Assembly: GCA_948890655.1 (NCBI GenBank)
Contig: CAQTYU010000002.1
Location: forward strand, 124,001 to 188,000
Direction of reading: 5' to 3'
DNA from: Christensenellaceae bacterium
GTDB lineage: Bacteria > Bacillota > Clostridia > Christensenellales > Borkfalkiaceae
DNA length: 64,000 nt
Below are positions 25,917 to 34,753 of the stretch, one piece after another (the stretch's first letter is position 1; each line of letters begins with the position of its first letter). The notes below the pieces were generated by a model, which did no database searches, had not been told where the DNA came from, and saw nothing but the letters and a program-made list of their open reading frames with translations. The position numbers were made by a program, and so were the translations under genes.

Positions 25917-25945
25917 TTTATTTTTTCGACCGACGAATGTATAAT
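25917..25945 (+). promoter_or_regulatory. candidate tmcAL promoter
   Basis: TTTATT (25917-25922), 17 nt and TATAAT (25940-25945) are seen. The -10 box is perfect but the -35 box is weak. Confidence 0.45.
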
Positions 25946-25968
25946 AATACTGTCGTTCAAACGTTACC

Positions 25969-25997
25969 ATTATATACCAATTTTTTTTGATTGTAAA
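25969..25997 (-). promoter_or_regulatory. sigma-A promoter of pta-ackA
   Basis: On the minus strand TTTACA (25992-25997), 17 nt and TATAAT (25969-25974) lie in the divergent region shared with tmcAL. Confidence 0.7.
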
Positions 25998-26004
25998 GGT
26001 TAAA

Positions 26005-27162
26005 ATGAAAATTTGCGCAATAATTTGTGAATTTAATCCGTTTCACAACGGTCATAAATACATTTTGGATAAGGCGAGGGAACTTTCGGGCTGTGACGCT
26101 TTAATCTGTATTATGAGCGGAAGTTTTACTCAACGCGGGGATATTTGCGTTATCGATAAATTCCTAAGGGCTAAGCACGCAGTTGTCTGCGGGGCGGACT
26201 GCATTCTGGAACTGCCGACGGCTTTTTCGGTTGCTCCCGCAGAAATATTTGCGAAAGGCGCGGTTAAAATTCTTTCTTCAGTGCCTGAAATAGATACGCT
26301 GGCGTTCGGCTGTGAAAGCGGTTCGGGAGCGGACTTTTTAAGCGCGGCAAAGATACTTTCGGACGAGAGCGGAAATTTCAAGGAAGCTTTGAAGAAATCT
26401 TTGGACACCGGCGAAAGCTATGCAAAAAGTTACGCCTCTGCGTTCGAAGTTGCAGGCGGCGCGGCGGGCTTCCTATCCACCCCCAACAATATTTTAGGGG
26501 TCGAATATGCAAAGGCGGTTCTAAGTTTGAAGAAAAATATCAGGCTTCTGCCCGTACGGCGCGTGGGTGCGGGGTTTAACGACGGTGAAATTAAGCAAAA
26601 CTTTTCTTCTGCGACCGCGATAAGAAAAAACCTTTCTTCACCGCTCGTAAAGGACAACATTCCTGATTTCGTCGCGGGTGATTTGACCGACTTTTCTGCA
26701 GAAAACGCGAGGTTTGAAAATTATTTAAGGCTTATTCTTTCGCGCACGACCGCCGAAGCGTTGAAACCTATTTATGGTTGCGGCGACGGGCTTGAAAACG
26801 TGCTGAAAGCATTACAAACTCTTCCGTACGGGGAAATTGTGAGCGGAGCAACTTCTAAAAGGTATCCCTCTGCACGAATAAAGAGAATACTTTTGGCAAA
26901 CTTCCTCGGGCTGTACCGTGAGGACTGCGAAAAATATTTGAGTTCCGAGCTGTACCTCTCCCCGCTTGCCGTCAAAAAGAAAAGCGCGGACGGAGTTTTG
27001 GGAGCGTTGGCGAAATCGTGCTATCCCGTTTTAACCTGCGGCGCGGACGAGCGAAAGATGTGCGAGGTTGCGACAGACTGCAAGAAAAAGGACGATTTCG
27101 CGTACCTGCAATGGTTACAGATAACCGAGAGGACGCCGAATAAAAAAATACTGATTATTTAA
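26005..27162 (+). CDS. tmcAL: tRNA(Met) cytidine acetate ligase
   Basis: The 385-residue protein matches the YlbM/TmcAL family. TmcAL activates acetate with ATP and transfers it to the wobble cytidine of elongator tRNA-Met to make N4-acetylcytidine. The nucleotidyltransferase HxGH motif is His14-Asn-Gly-His17 in CEFNPFHNGHKY. SGSFTQRGDICVIDKFLRA follows, which is typical of the family. The ATG at 26005 has AAAGG 6 nt upstream. An earlier TTG in frame lacks a ribosome site. It is divergent from pta-ackA, so an acetate-consuming tRNA enzyme is next to the acetate-forming operon. Confidence 0.93.
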   Translation: MKICAIICEFNPFHNGHKYILDKARELSGCDALICIMSGSFTQRGDICVIDKFLRAKHAVVCGADCILELPTAFSVAPAEIFAKGAVKILSSVPEIDTLAFGCESGSGADFLSAAKILSDESGNFKEALKKSLDTGESYAKSYASAFEVAGGAAGFLSTPNNILGVEYAKAVLSLKKNIRLLPVRRVGAGFNDGEIKQNFSSATAIRKNLSSPLVKDNIPDFVAGDLTDFSAENARFENYLRLILSRTTAEALKPIYGCGDGLENVLKALQTLPYGEIVSGATSKRYPSARIKRILLANFLGLYREDCEKYLSSELYLSPLAVKKKSADGVLGALAKSCYPVLTCGADERKMCEVATDCKKKDDFAYLQWLQITERTPNKKILII

Positions 27163-27164
27163 GG

Positions 27165-27196
27165 AAAAGGGCGTAGCGTTAAAGCGCACCCTTTTT
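27165..27196 (+). terminator. terminator of tmcAL
   Basis: AAAAGGG (27165-27171) pairs with CCCTTTT (27189-27195), with an inner GCG/CGC pairing and a T run, 2 nt after the stop codon. Confidence 0.75.
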
Positions 27197-27214
27197 ATTG
27201 TTTAAACAAAAAGT

Positions 27215-27239
27215 AAAACCCGCTTAAAGCGGGTTTTTT
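27215..27239. terminator. second, bidirectional terminator between tmcAL and rluB
   Basis: AAAACCCGCTT pairs with AAGCGGGTTTT around a short loop, with T runs on both strands, at the convergent junction. Confidence 0.85.
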
Positions 27240-27936
27240 ATATTGAATTGAGATAGGCGACTTCCTGCAAGGTTAGTTTTCTGTACGCTCCCCTGTCCAG
27301 TCCCCTCAGCGACAGCTCGCCGATTTTTATGCGCTTTAATAAAGTTACCTCTTTGCCTATTGAGGCAAACATCTTTCTGATTTCACGGTTCTTACCCTCG
27401 GTCAAAGTGACGTGTACCTTTGTATAAGCCTTATTGGTTTCAACGATATGGGCTTTACACTTTTTAGTCATATAGCCGTCGATTTCGACGCCGCTTCTTA
27501 TGGGGTTTAAATCCGCTTCGGTCAAGATACCCTCGATTTTGACGAGATAGGTTTTTGGAACCTCGTTGGAAGGGTGCGTAAGCTTTTGAGCAAGCGCGCC
27601 GTCCGTGGTCATAATAAGAAGCCCTTCGCTATCGTAATCGAGTCTGCCTACAGGATAAATTCTGCCTACGTTCTGCGGCATAAGGTCCATTACGGTTTTT
27701 CTGCCTTTATCATCCAAAACCGAACAGATATAGCCCTTGGGCTTATTCAATATATAATATTCGTTTTTCTTTAAAACGACTTTGTTTCCGTTTACAAAAA
27801 CTTCGTCGACCTCTTTAACTTCAAGACCTAGCGTAGCCTTAACTCCGTTTACGGTGACTTTACCGTCTGAAATCAGCTTATCGCATTCGCGCCTGGACGC
27901 AACCCCTGCCGCGGCAAGATATTTGTTAATTCGCAT
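27238..27936 (-). CDS. rluB: 23S rRNA pseudouridine synthase, RsuA/RluB family
   Basis: The 232-residue protein has an N-terminal S4 RNA-binding domain (MRINKYLAAAGVASRRECDKLI) and an RsuA-type catalytic domain. The catalytic aspartate lies in GRLDYDSEGLLIMT near residue 100, and the C-terminal motif is GKNREIRKMFASIG. In Bacillus this gene lies near scpAB and the dac/ytf genes, as it does here, and its product modifies 23S rRNA. It is the last gene of the operon that starts upstream of ytfI. Confidence 0.93.
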   Translation of the reverse strand: MRINKYLAAAGVASRRECDKLISDGKVTVNGVKATLGLEVKEVDEVFVNGNKVVLKKNEYYILNKPKGYICSVLDDKGRKTVMDLMPQNVGRIYPVGRLDYDSEGLLIMTTDGALAQKLTHPSNEVPKTYLVKIEGILTEADLNPIRSGVEIDGYMTKKCKAHIVETNKAYTKVHVTLTEGKNREIRKMFASIGKEVTLLKRIKIGELSLRGLDRGAYRKLTLQEVAYLNSI

Positions 27937-27938
27937 AG

Positions 27939-28946
27939 TTATATACTATACAAATTTTCCTTAAAAATCAAGCCGTTTGAGTCGTAAATTTGAAGTTCGG
28001 CGACCAAATCACCGGAATTTACTTTTTTGCTTTCAACAAGAGGAATTACCTTAAAATCAAGATTTTCGTCAATTTTTACGACTAAATTGTGTGATTTTGC
28101 CAGTTTGCAAAGTACTCTGCCAGACATAAATAGCTTATTTTCGCTTAAACTTAAAAGTTTGAAGTTGTTAAAAGCGTTGTCCAGAAGGGTTTTACTTCTC
28201 TCGTACATATCGGGGCAATTCAAAACCACGGTTACGACGTCCATACCGTTTCTTTCTGCGGATGAAACAAGGCACCTGCCCGCCTTTAATGTGTAGCCCG
28301 TTTTGACGCCGTTTGCTCCGTCATAGGAGTAAAGCATTTTATTTTTATTCGCGTAGCTTCTGAAGTTCCCTTTATGACTGCGCGTGGATACCACCGTTTT
28401 AAAGGTTTCATTTCGCATTGCATAGCAGGCTATATTGCACAGGTCGCGCGCGGTTGTGTAATGCTCGTCGTCGGGCAAGCCGCTGGGGTTTGTGAAGTGC
28501 GTGTGCACCGCACCGATATTCGCGGCGCGGGCATTCATTTCTTCGACAAATTTTTCTACGCTGCCGCTATGATGTATAGCAAGCGCCGTGGCGCTGTCAT
28601 TACCCGAGCGTAGCATTAAGCCGTACAGTAAATCTCTTATATCGATTTCTTCGCCTTTTTTTAAATATATGCTTGAACCTTCTACCCCCACCGCCGCGTC
28701 GGGAACGGTTATCACTTCATCCAAATCGCAATCCTCGACGATTATAATAGCGGTCATAATTTTGGTCGTACTTGCCATTGGAAGCTTACAGTCGGCGTTT
28801 CCCTCTTCAAGTACGGTACCAGTCGTAAGCTCCATTGCTATTTCAGCGGCAGCCGAAGCGTTTGCGTTCACGGAAGTTACCGAAATGTAGGCGCCGAATA
28901 CAAGTACGCATATTAAAAACGTTATCAGCAAAATTTTGTTACGCAT
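27939..28946 (-). CDS. dacF: D-alanyl-D-alanine carboxypeptidase, S11 family
   Basis: The 335-residue low-molecular-weight penicillin-binding protein trims the terminal D-Ala of peptidoglycan stem peptides. An N-terminal signal segment (residues about 5-30) is followed by the SxxK active site (MASTTKIM), the SGN triad (LRSGNDSATALA) and KTG (GVKTGYTLKAG). The C-terminal part is a PBP5-like beta domain. It overlaps ytfJ by 8 nt. The setting beside ytfI-ytfJ is that of the sporulation-linked DacB/DacF proteins. The symbol is by family only. Confidence 0.9.
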   Translation of the reverse strand: MRNKILLITFLICVLVFGAYISVTSVNANASAAAEIAMELTTGTVLEEGNADCKLPMASTTKIMTAIIIVEDCDLDEVITVPDAAVGVEGSSIYLKKGEEIDIRDLLYGLMLRSGNDSATALAIHHSGSVEKFVEEMNARAANIGAVHTHFTNPSGLPDDEHYTTARDLCNIACYAMRNETFKTVVSTRSHKGNFRSYANKNKMLYSYDGANGVKTGYTLKAGRCLVSSAERNGMDVVTVVLNCPDMYERSKTLLDNAFNNFKLLSLSENKLFMSGRVLCKLAKSHNLVVKIDENLDFKVIPLVESKKVNSGDLVAELQIYDSNGLIFKENLYSI

Positions 28947-29313
28947 TGTCTGTAAGTTTATGAATTAACTCTCCTGTTTTGTCTATAAGCGTGTCGATGG
29001 CGTCGTCGTCCATTTTCATTAATCTGCAACCCGTGCCGTCGTCAACAAGAAAGCCCTTGGGTTTTACGGTTATAACCGTGCCGTTACCGCCCGCAAGTTG
29101 AAAGCCATCAGCTTCTTTAAACGTTTTTACGTCGCCGTACTCGCCGCCGCCGCTTAAATTTACTACGGTGACGGACGAAAGAGGAATTACCTCCGTGCCG
29201 CTGACGGTTACAATAGATTTACCGACGACAGTGTCGGCACCTGCGACCTTTTCAATCGAAATTGCGGGTGCGTCAAATTCTTTATCTCTGCTTCTTCTAA
29301 TTTTTGCGTTCAT
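28939..29313 (-). CDS. ytfJ: GerW/YtfJ family sporulation protein
   Basis: This 124-residue protein has the YtfJ pattern: ADTVVGKSIVTVSGTEVIPLSSV, a glycine-rich stretch (NLSGGGEYG and LAGGNGTVITVKPKGFLV) and a short acidic tail. In Bacillus, GerW/YtfJ is made in the forespore and affects germination. It overlaps the upstream DUF2953 gene by 17 nt, as the ytfI-ytfJ pair does in Bacillus. Confidence 0.88.
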   Translation of the reverse strand: MNAKIRRSRDKEFDAPAISIEKVAGADTVVGKSIVTVSGTEVIPLSSVTVVNLSGGGEYGDVKTFKEADGFQLAGGNGTVITVKPKGFLVDDGTGCRLMKMDDDAIDTLIDKTGELIHKLTDNA

Positions 29314-29821
29314 TTATTTTCTCCATAATTATTATTAAAAATATTTTGGCAAGGACCATAACGTTTAATACCGTTACCGCTTTGGCATAGTATCTGATTT
29401 CGGAATGTTCGGCGTTTAAAACGGTATAATTTCTGAATTTTCCGTAGTTACCGTTCATCTGTAAGAATTTATATATAGCCGTCGTAAGTCCGTTCTGGGC
29501 AAGCAGAATATATGCGTTAGACATTTTTTGCATACCGTAATCGCCGAGCTGAACGATTTTGTATATACAAAGCTGATTAAAAATTTTATAAAAATTAAGC
29601 TTGAAAGTCGATGGGGCTATATTCTTGTTTTTGCCGTTAATCTGCATTTCACGCGGATTGTTTTCTACGGTATTCGCGTTAAAAAAGTTGATTTTATATA
29701 TCCCTGCGTTGAGACTTGCATACTTTGTCGCGGTATTTATATAAAAATAGTTATAGATGTGAATCGGGAAAACCGAGATTAAAAAACCCACCGCCGCCAG
29801 CCAAACCAAAACGTCGGTCAT
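29297..29821 (-). CDS. ytfI: DUF2953 (YtfI-like) membrane protein
   Basis: The 174-residue protein has hydrophobic segments at both ends (residues about 4-25 and 150-170). Its middle part carries LYKIFNQLCIYKIVQLGDYG, consistent with the YtfI/DUF2953 family. It is shorter than usual members (about 200-230 residues). Assignment rests mostly on its place directly before ytfJ, with weaker sequence resemblance. Its function is unknown in any organism. Confidence 0.65.
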   Translation of the reverse strand: MTDVLVWLAAVGFLISVFPIHIYNYFYINTATKYASLNAGIYKINFFNANTVENNPREMQINGKNKNIAPSTFKLNFYKIFNQLCIYKIVQLGDYGMQKMSNAYILLAQNGLTTAIYKFLQMNGNYGKFRNYTVLNAEHSEIRYYAKAVTVLNVMVLAKIFLIIIMEKINERKN

Positions 29822-29854
29822 ATCATTATTATTTGTAACGTAATTTTAAATATA

Positions 29855-29883
29855 CAAAAAAGACGGCTGTCGCCGTCTTTTTG
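29855..29883 (-). terminator. terminator of scpAB
   Basis: A 13-bp stem (ACAAAAAGACGGC with its complement) has a TGTC loop just past the scpB stop. It also separates scpAB from the ytfI operon. Confidence 0.85.
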
Positions 29884-29888
29884 TATTT

Positions 29889-30596
29889 TCAGTTTATTTT
29901 TATAACGTCGTCGTCATCTTCGATGAAGTCGGGTATTTCAAAACCGTTTTCGTCCAGCTTCGGTTTTTGCTCTTCCTTTTTCTCGACGGGCTTGGACGCG
30001 GCGTTTTCTTCGACGTATTCGTCCTTTTTATAGAGGTAATTACCGTCGTCCTCATCCTCTAAGAAGTTATTATTGAGCTCGGCTATTTGTGCCATAAGCT
30101 CTTCGTAGTCGGGCAATTCGTCAATTGAATTAAGCTTGAAACGCTTCAAAAAGTTATCAGTCGTACCGTACATTATGGGCTTGCCGACAGCGTCCTTCCT
30201 GCCGCAGGGCACTATCATTTCAAGCTCTAACAAGGTATGTATTGCGTAGTCGCAACTGACCTGACGAATCTCTTCCAGCTCGGGTTTTGTGACGGGTTGT
30301 TTGTAGGCAATGAGCGCGGCGCACTCCAATATGGTTTTAGTAAATTCCTTTTCCTTAATGGGTATCAGCACTTCGGAAATCTGTTGTTTATACTTAGGGT
30401 TGGAAGCGAACTGTAACTTTCCGTTAAAGACGAGAAGCAGTATTCCGCTTTCTTCGTTGTACTTACCTTTCAGTTCGTCAACGCTTTTATTGACTTCCTT
30501 GACGCTGCAACCGAGCTTTTCAACAATAAATTTGACTGGCACCGCTTCGCCCGAAGCAAAGACTATCGCTTCAATTATATTCGTCAAATTGTTCAT
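29889..30596 (-). CDS. scpB: segregation and condensation protein B
   Basis: The 235-residue protein is the winged-helix kleisin partner ScpB of the SMC-ScpAB condensin, which organises the chromosome. It has IIEAIVFASGEAVPVKFI at the N terminus, LECAALIAYKQPVTKPELEEIR, and GRKDAVGKPIMYGTTDNFL. The acidic, lysine-rich tail after residue 190 (repeated E/D/K) is an extra, probably disordered. It overlaps scpA by 26 nt. Confidence 0.95.
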   Translation of the reverse strand: MNNLTNIIEAIVFASGEAVPVKFIVEKLGCSVKEVNKSVDELKGKYNEESGILLLVFNGKLQFASNPKYKQQISEVLIPIKEKEFTKTILECAALIAYKQPVTKPELEEIRQVSCDYAIHTLLELEMIVPCGRKDAVGKPIMYGTTDNFLKRFKLNSIDELPDYEELMAQIAELNNNFLEDEDDGNYLYKKDEYVEENAASKPVEKKEEQKPKLDENGFEIPDFIEDDDDVIKIN

Positions 30597-31383
30597 CAGC
30601 CACCTCTTTCATATCCCAATCGGGATTAAGCAATATCGTAATCGGTCCGAACGTGAATTCCTGCCGAACGTTTATAAACTGGTGTTTCAACATCTCTAAA
30701 AGCGCCTGAAAAGTCGTTACGACCTCGTTTTGGGAATAGGTTGTGAAAAGATTTTCAAACAGAATTTCCTTTTTTTCAATCAAGGTTTCGCGAATGAACG
30801 TGACCTTTTCTTCGACGGTGTAAACATCTTTGGGAATTTCTTTTATATCGTCCTTTTTGCGTTGCATACTCTCGTTTTTGAGCATCATTTTCGCAAAGGC
30901 TTCCAAAAGCGCGTTGACGGTAAAATCTTTATAAACGACCCGGACGGTGTTTAAAGACTTATCAGGCTCCTTAAAAATATATCCGACCGTTTCCAAGTCC
31001 TTTAATTTGGGAGTTTCGCCCTTTATCAGCTCGTACTCGCGCTGTTTAAGCTGTTCTATCAGGGCGCGCTTTTCCTCTTCGTCATCCCCCATTTCCTCGC
31101 CCGCAACCTCGACCACCGGAAGCATACTTTTGGACTTTATGTAAATTATCTGCGCTGCGATTGAAAGATACTCGCTCTCTTTGTCAACGTCGCGGTGCGG
31201 TTGGGACTTCATAAACTCGATATAGTTCAGAAACTGCTCCGTAACCTTGGAAACGAACACGTCCTCGATATTTATCTGCGCTATGTTTATAAGGTGCAAA
31301 AGTAAATCGAGAGGGCCCTCGAAGTCGTCGAGAACGGTGTTGTAATCTACAACCGATTCAAAATTGTCGTAATTGTTTGCCAT
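30571..31383 (-). CDS. scpA: segregation and condensation protein A
   Basis: The 270-residue kleisin ScpA bridges the SMC heads. The N-terminal signature FEGPLDLLLHLINIAQINI is clear, as are EYLSIAAQIIYIKSKSMLP near residue 70 and the C-terminal winged-helix (VVTTFQALLEMLKHQF). The gene lies 12 nt after the M50 protease gene and overlaps scpB, so scpA and scpB are translationally coupled. Confidence 0.95.
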   Translation of the reverse strand: MANNYDNFESVVDYNTVLDDFEGPLDLLLHLINIAQINIEDVFVSKVTEQFLNYIEFMKSQPHRDVDKESEYLSIAAQIIYIKSKSMLPVVEVAGEEMGDDEEEKRALIEQLKQREYELIKGETPKLKDLETVGYIFKEPDKSLNTVRVVYKDFTVNALLEAFAKMMLKNESMQRKKDDIKEIPKDVYTVEEKVTFIRETLIEKKEILFENLFTTYSQNEVVTTFQALLEMLKHQFINVRQEFTFGPITILLNPDWDMKEVADEQFDEYN

Positions 31384-31395
31384 AATTATTTCTCT

Positions 31396-32133
31396 TTATA
31401 TGAACGGTATCGGTAAACCGAATATCCAGTTCCAAAACGCGGTTATAGGGAAGCCCAGAATATTCTGCGCGAACCAGCCGACCCAACCTAAAATATCAAA
31501 GTAACTTGCAAGCGGCAAGCCCGCGTATTTTACGAGCATATCGCAAAGGAAGCTTTCAATTACAAGTACGATAAGAATATACATACCGTAATTTCTTAAA
31601 AATCTTCTTACGGGGTTTACTTCGCGAGTGCAGGACTCTACCACCCTGAACCCGTCCAAAGGATACAGCGGCAACAGGTTAAACACCACTATTCCCAAAC
31701 CGTAAGCGTAGATATAGAAAAACGCATAATAGATAATTTTAACTATTACGCTAAGCCATTCGTTTGCATAGAAGAAATCAATATTTGCGTAATATAGGTA
31801 ATTAAAAATTACAAGATACAAAGGGTAAGCGATAAAGGCGATTATATAGTTAGTTACAACGCCCGCTATCGCGGTGCAAAAAAGCCCTTTGCGATATTTA
31901 CGGAAATTGTTCGGGTTAACAGGAACGGGTTTAGCCCAGCCGAAACCTGCAACGGCGCACAGAATAAAACCTGCGGGGTCAAGGTGCTTGACGGGGTTTA
32001 ACGTCAGCCTGCCCTGCATTTTTGCCGTAGGGTCGCCGCATTTATAGGCAATGAAGCCATGCGCAAACTCGTGCGGGGCGAAAATGAAGATTACTGCTAT
32101 AAGACCTGCTACAATTTCGATTAATTCGCTCAT
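31396..32133 (-). CDS. M50 family site-2-type zinc protease
   Basis: The 245-residue polytopic membrane protein carries the metalloprotease motif HEFAH at residues about 21-25 in its first membrane helix. The second conserved motif is NLLPLYPLDGFRV around residue 160. It belongs to the short family-M50B group without PDZ domain, often found in Firmicutes next to lysA and scpAB. Such proteases cleave substrates within the membrane, and the substrate is unknown. It overlaps lysA by 4 nt. Confidence 0.9.
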   Translation of the reverse strand: MSELIEIVAGLIAVIFIFAPHEFAHGFIAYKCGDPTAKMQGRLTLNPVKHLDPAGFILCAVAGFGWAKPVPVNPNNFRKYRKGLFCTAIAGVVTNYIIAFIAYPLYLVIFNYLYYANIDFFYANEWLSVIVKIIYYAFFYIYAYGLGIVVFNLLPLYPLDGFRVVESCTREVNPVRRFLRNYGMYILIVLVIESFLCDMLVKYAGLPLASYFDILGWVGWFAQNILGFPITAFWNWIFGLPIPFI

Positions 32134-33458
32134 TTTTTTAATCTTTCGGGGATAACGTCGTTTCTTATTAAGTCCTCGTAAGTCTGAGGTTTTACGATAT
32201 ACTCCGCCTTACCGTCGTTGACGAGCACTGCGGCGGGTATGAAGTTTCTGTTGTAGTTGCTTGCCATTGAATAGTTATACGCGCCCGTCGTCAATACGGC
32301 GAGAATATTACCGCTTTCGACTTCGGGAAGAGGCACGTCAACGGCGATTATGTCGCCGCTTTCGCAACACTTGCCCGCAATAGTCACCTTTTCGGTACAT
32401 TCTTCGCCTGCTCTGTCGGCAAGAAGGACGGTATATTTGGACTGGTAAAGCGCATATCTGGGGTTATCGAACATTCCGCCGTCTATAGCGACGTATTTCT
32501 TTATACCTTTTATATCCTTTATCGCGCCGACGGTGTAAAGCGTGATACCCGCTTCGCCGACTATCGAGCGCCCCGGTTCTATAAGAAGATAGGGTTTATT
32601 CAGTCCGTGCTCAGCCGCTTTTGTCTTTACGGCGCCGATAAGCGCTTTTAAGTAATCTGCGTAGTCTGAAAGCTTGAGTTTTGGGTCTTCATCGGTATAC
32701 CAGACGCCGAACCCGCCGCCGATGTTCAGGACACAGGCCTCGAAGCCGAGTTTTTGCTTCATTGAGGCGATAAAGTCCATAACCTTTTCCGCCGCAATTA
32801 TAAACGACTGCTTTTCGAAAATCTGCGACCCAATATGACAATGATAGCCCTTTAAAACGAGGTTTTCCTTTGAAAGAACGTGGCGCGTAATATCTTCCGC
32901 AGCACCGTCGCCGATGGAAAAGCCGAACTTGCTGTCAGTGCGCGCCGTTTGCACGAATGCGTGCGTATGCGCTTCAACGCCGGGGTTGGTGCGAATTAAT
33001 ACGTTTTGCTTTATCCCACGTTTTTTAGCGAGGTCGTTTAAAATATCGGCTTCGCGGTAGCTGTCTATAACTATGTTTCCTATACCGTTATCTAGAGCAA
33101 ATTCAAGCTCGCGCACAAGCTTATTGTTGCCGTGCATATACGCCTTGTCCGCAGGAAAGCCCGCTTTTAGCGCCGTATAGAACTCGCCGCCGGAAACGAC
33201 GTCTACTCCTATACCTTCTTCCCGCGCGATTGCGTAAACCGCCTCGCAGGAGAAAGCTTTGGAAGCATACAGCACAAGACCGTTGCCGTCGTACTCTTTT
33301 TCAATAGTGGTTTTATAGACGCGCATCATATTGCGGATATGCGCTTCATCAAAAACGTATAGGGGCGTGCCGAACTCCTTTGCCAAATCTACCGTATCCG
33401 CTCCGCCTATTTCAAGATGACCAAGGCGGTTGATTTTCAAAGTTTCCCGTTCGTTCAT
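32130..33458 (-). CDS. lysA: diaminopimelate decarboxylase
   Basis: The 442-residue PLP enzyme performs the last step of lysine synthesis, meso-DAP to L-lysine. The PLP lysine lies in LVLYASKAFSCEAV, and the HIGSQIF motif and GGGFGVWYTDEDP are typical of the alanine-racemase-like barrel. The C-terminal beta domain contains GKCCESGDIIAVD. The ATG at 33458 has GGAGG 8 nt upstream. An in-frame start further upstream lacks this. No lysine riboswitch is visible in the short upstream gap. Confidence 0.95.
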   Translation of the reverse strand: MNERETLKINRLGHLEIGGADTVDLAKEFGTPLYVFDEAHIRNMMRVYKTTIEKEYDGNGLVLYASKAFSCEAVYAIAREEGIGVDVVSGGEFYTALKAGFPADKAYMHGNNKLVRELEFALDNGIGNIVIDSYREADILNDLAKKRGIKQNVLIRTNPGVEAHTHAFVQTARTDSKFGFSIGDGAAEDITRHVLSKENLVLKGYHCHIGSQIFEKQSFIIAAEKVMDFIASMKQKLGFEACVLNIGGGFGVWYTDEDPKLKLSDYADYLKALIGAVKTKAAEHGLNKPYLLIEPGRSIVGEAGITLYTVGAIKDIKGIKKYVAIDGGMFDNPRYALYQSKYTVLLADRAGEECTEKVTIAGKCCESGDIIAVDVPLPEVESGNILAVLTTGAYNYSMASNYNRNFIPAAVLVNDGKAEYIVKPQTYEDLIRNDVIPERLKK

Positions 33459-33524
33459 ACGTATGCCTCCGTTTACGATTTTACCATTTACGGCAGAATT
33501 AGTCAAACGTTTTGCGCAAATAGG

Positions 33525-33549
33525 AAGCGCACGGCGTAACCGTGCGCTT
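33525..33549. other. GC-rich hairpin between the DD-carboxypeptidase and lysA
   Basis: AAGCGCACGG pairs with CCGTGCGCTT around a 5-nt loop. Neither strand has a proper T run after it, so it is more likely an mRNA processing or stability hairpin than a terminator. Confidence 0.55.
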
Positions 33550-33564
33550 AGTTTATTATAACGT

Positions 33565-34725
33565 TTATAAATTCCAATCGTCTGCGACGCGCAGGAAGTA
33601 ATCTCCGAAGCTCGCCCTCTCTACCGCCTCAGCCGCTACAACGTTAACGGTGTCAGCGAGAACGCCGTCCTTATACACCTCGATTTTACCGACAACCGTA
33701 TCGCACGCTACCGGCGCCTTGACGTCGTACGCGATTACGTTATGAGTGATTTCGGGGTTTTTGTCAACTGCGGAAAAGACGTAACTGTTTCTTTCGGGTC
33801 TGACGGCGAAGCTGTCCTTCTTGCCGCCTTTAACCGAAAATTCGTCGTTTAACGTAACATCTTTATCGAGCACGACTTTATTCTTGAAGTTTGCAAATCC
33901 ATATTCGAACATCTTCATTGTGGAATCGAATCTGTCGTCGCTGGACGATGCGCCGAGCACTACGCCGACAAGTCTTAAATCGTTCTTTTTGGCGGTCGAG
34001 GCAAGGCAGAAGCCCGCTTCGTTGGTAAAGCCCGTCTTGCCGCCGTCGCAGGAAGAATACTTTCTTAGAAGCTTGTTCGTATTGGTCATTGAAGTCGTTC
34101 TGTTGTCGGGGTGTTCGAAGTCCTCAAGCCATATTTTGCTGTATCTGAAATAATCCTCGTTTTTGATTAGGTTTGAAAACATCACTGCTACGTCCTTTGC
34201 GCAGGAATACTGGGTTTCTCTGGGAAGTCCTGTGCAGTTTGCAAACAGCGTATCCTTACAGCCGAGTGAGGTCGCTTTTTCGTTCATCTTCGCGACGAAA
34301 GCGTCCTCCCCGCCCGCTACTGTTTCAGACAGCGCGACACAGCTGTCGTTGGCAGAGCAAACTATTATGCTTTTGATAAGATTGTCGACTGTGTATTCGC
34401 AACCCTTGTCCAAAAACACCTGTGAACCGCCCATACCCGCGGCGTTTTCACTGACGACGACGGTATCGGACAAATTCAGTTCCCCCGCCCGCACTGCGTC
34501 GAAAACCAGCGTAAGCGTCATAACTTTACACACGCTTGCTATGGGCATACGCGCGGTTTCGTTCTCTTTATAAAGACATTCGCCCGAGCCGTAATCCATA
34601 AGATAAGCCGACTTACAGTTGGAAACGAGTGAAGTTTTAGCGTTATTTTCCAAAGTAAAACCCGTAGTTGCGCCAACCGACGCAACCATACAGGTTGTTA
34701 ACATTAATGCACATAACTTTTTCAT
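33565..34725 (-). CDS. D-alanyl-D-alanine carboxypeptidase, S11 family (second copy)
   Basis: The 386-residue protein has a signal peptide (residues about 1-22), the SxxK motif as ASVCKVM, the second motif CSANDSCVA and KTG in GGKTGFTNEAG. It also has a C-terminal beta domain (KDSFAVRPERNSYVFSA). It shares only moderate similarity with the S11 protein at 27939. The cluster with spoIVB and a SpoIIM-like gene suggests it is a DacF-type enzyme acting on spore peptidoglycan, by analogy with the dacF-spoIIA arrangement. Confidence 0.9.
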   Translation of the reverse strand: MKKLCALMLTTCMVASVGATTGFTLENNAKTSLVSNCKSAYLMDYGSGECLYKENETARMPIASVCKVMTLTLVFDAVRAGELNLSDTVVVSENAAGMGGSQVFLDKGCEYTVDNLIKSIIVCSANDSCVALSETVAGGEDAFVAKMNEKATSLGCKDTLFANCTGLPRETQYSCAKDVAVMFSNLIKNEDYFRYSKIWLEDFEHPDNRTTSMTNTNKLLRKYSSCDGGKTGFTNEAGFCLASTAKKNDLRLVGVVLGASSSDDRFDSTMKMFEYGFANFKNKVVLDKDVTLNDEFSVKGGKKDSFAVRPERNSYVFSAVDKNPEITHNVIAYDVKAPVACDTVVGKIEVYKDGVLADTVNVVAAEAVERASFGDYFLRVADDWNL

Positions 34726-34753
34726 AATCGTAGTATGCGGAAATTTTCGAAAG

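Noticed and set aside
33525..33549. Terminator before lysA
   Set aside because: The stem is strong but neither strand has a T run after it, so termination is not supported.
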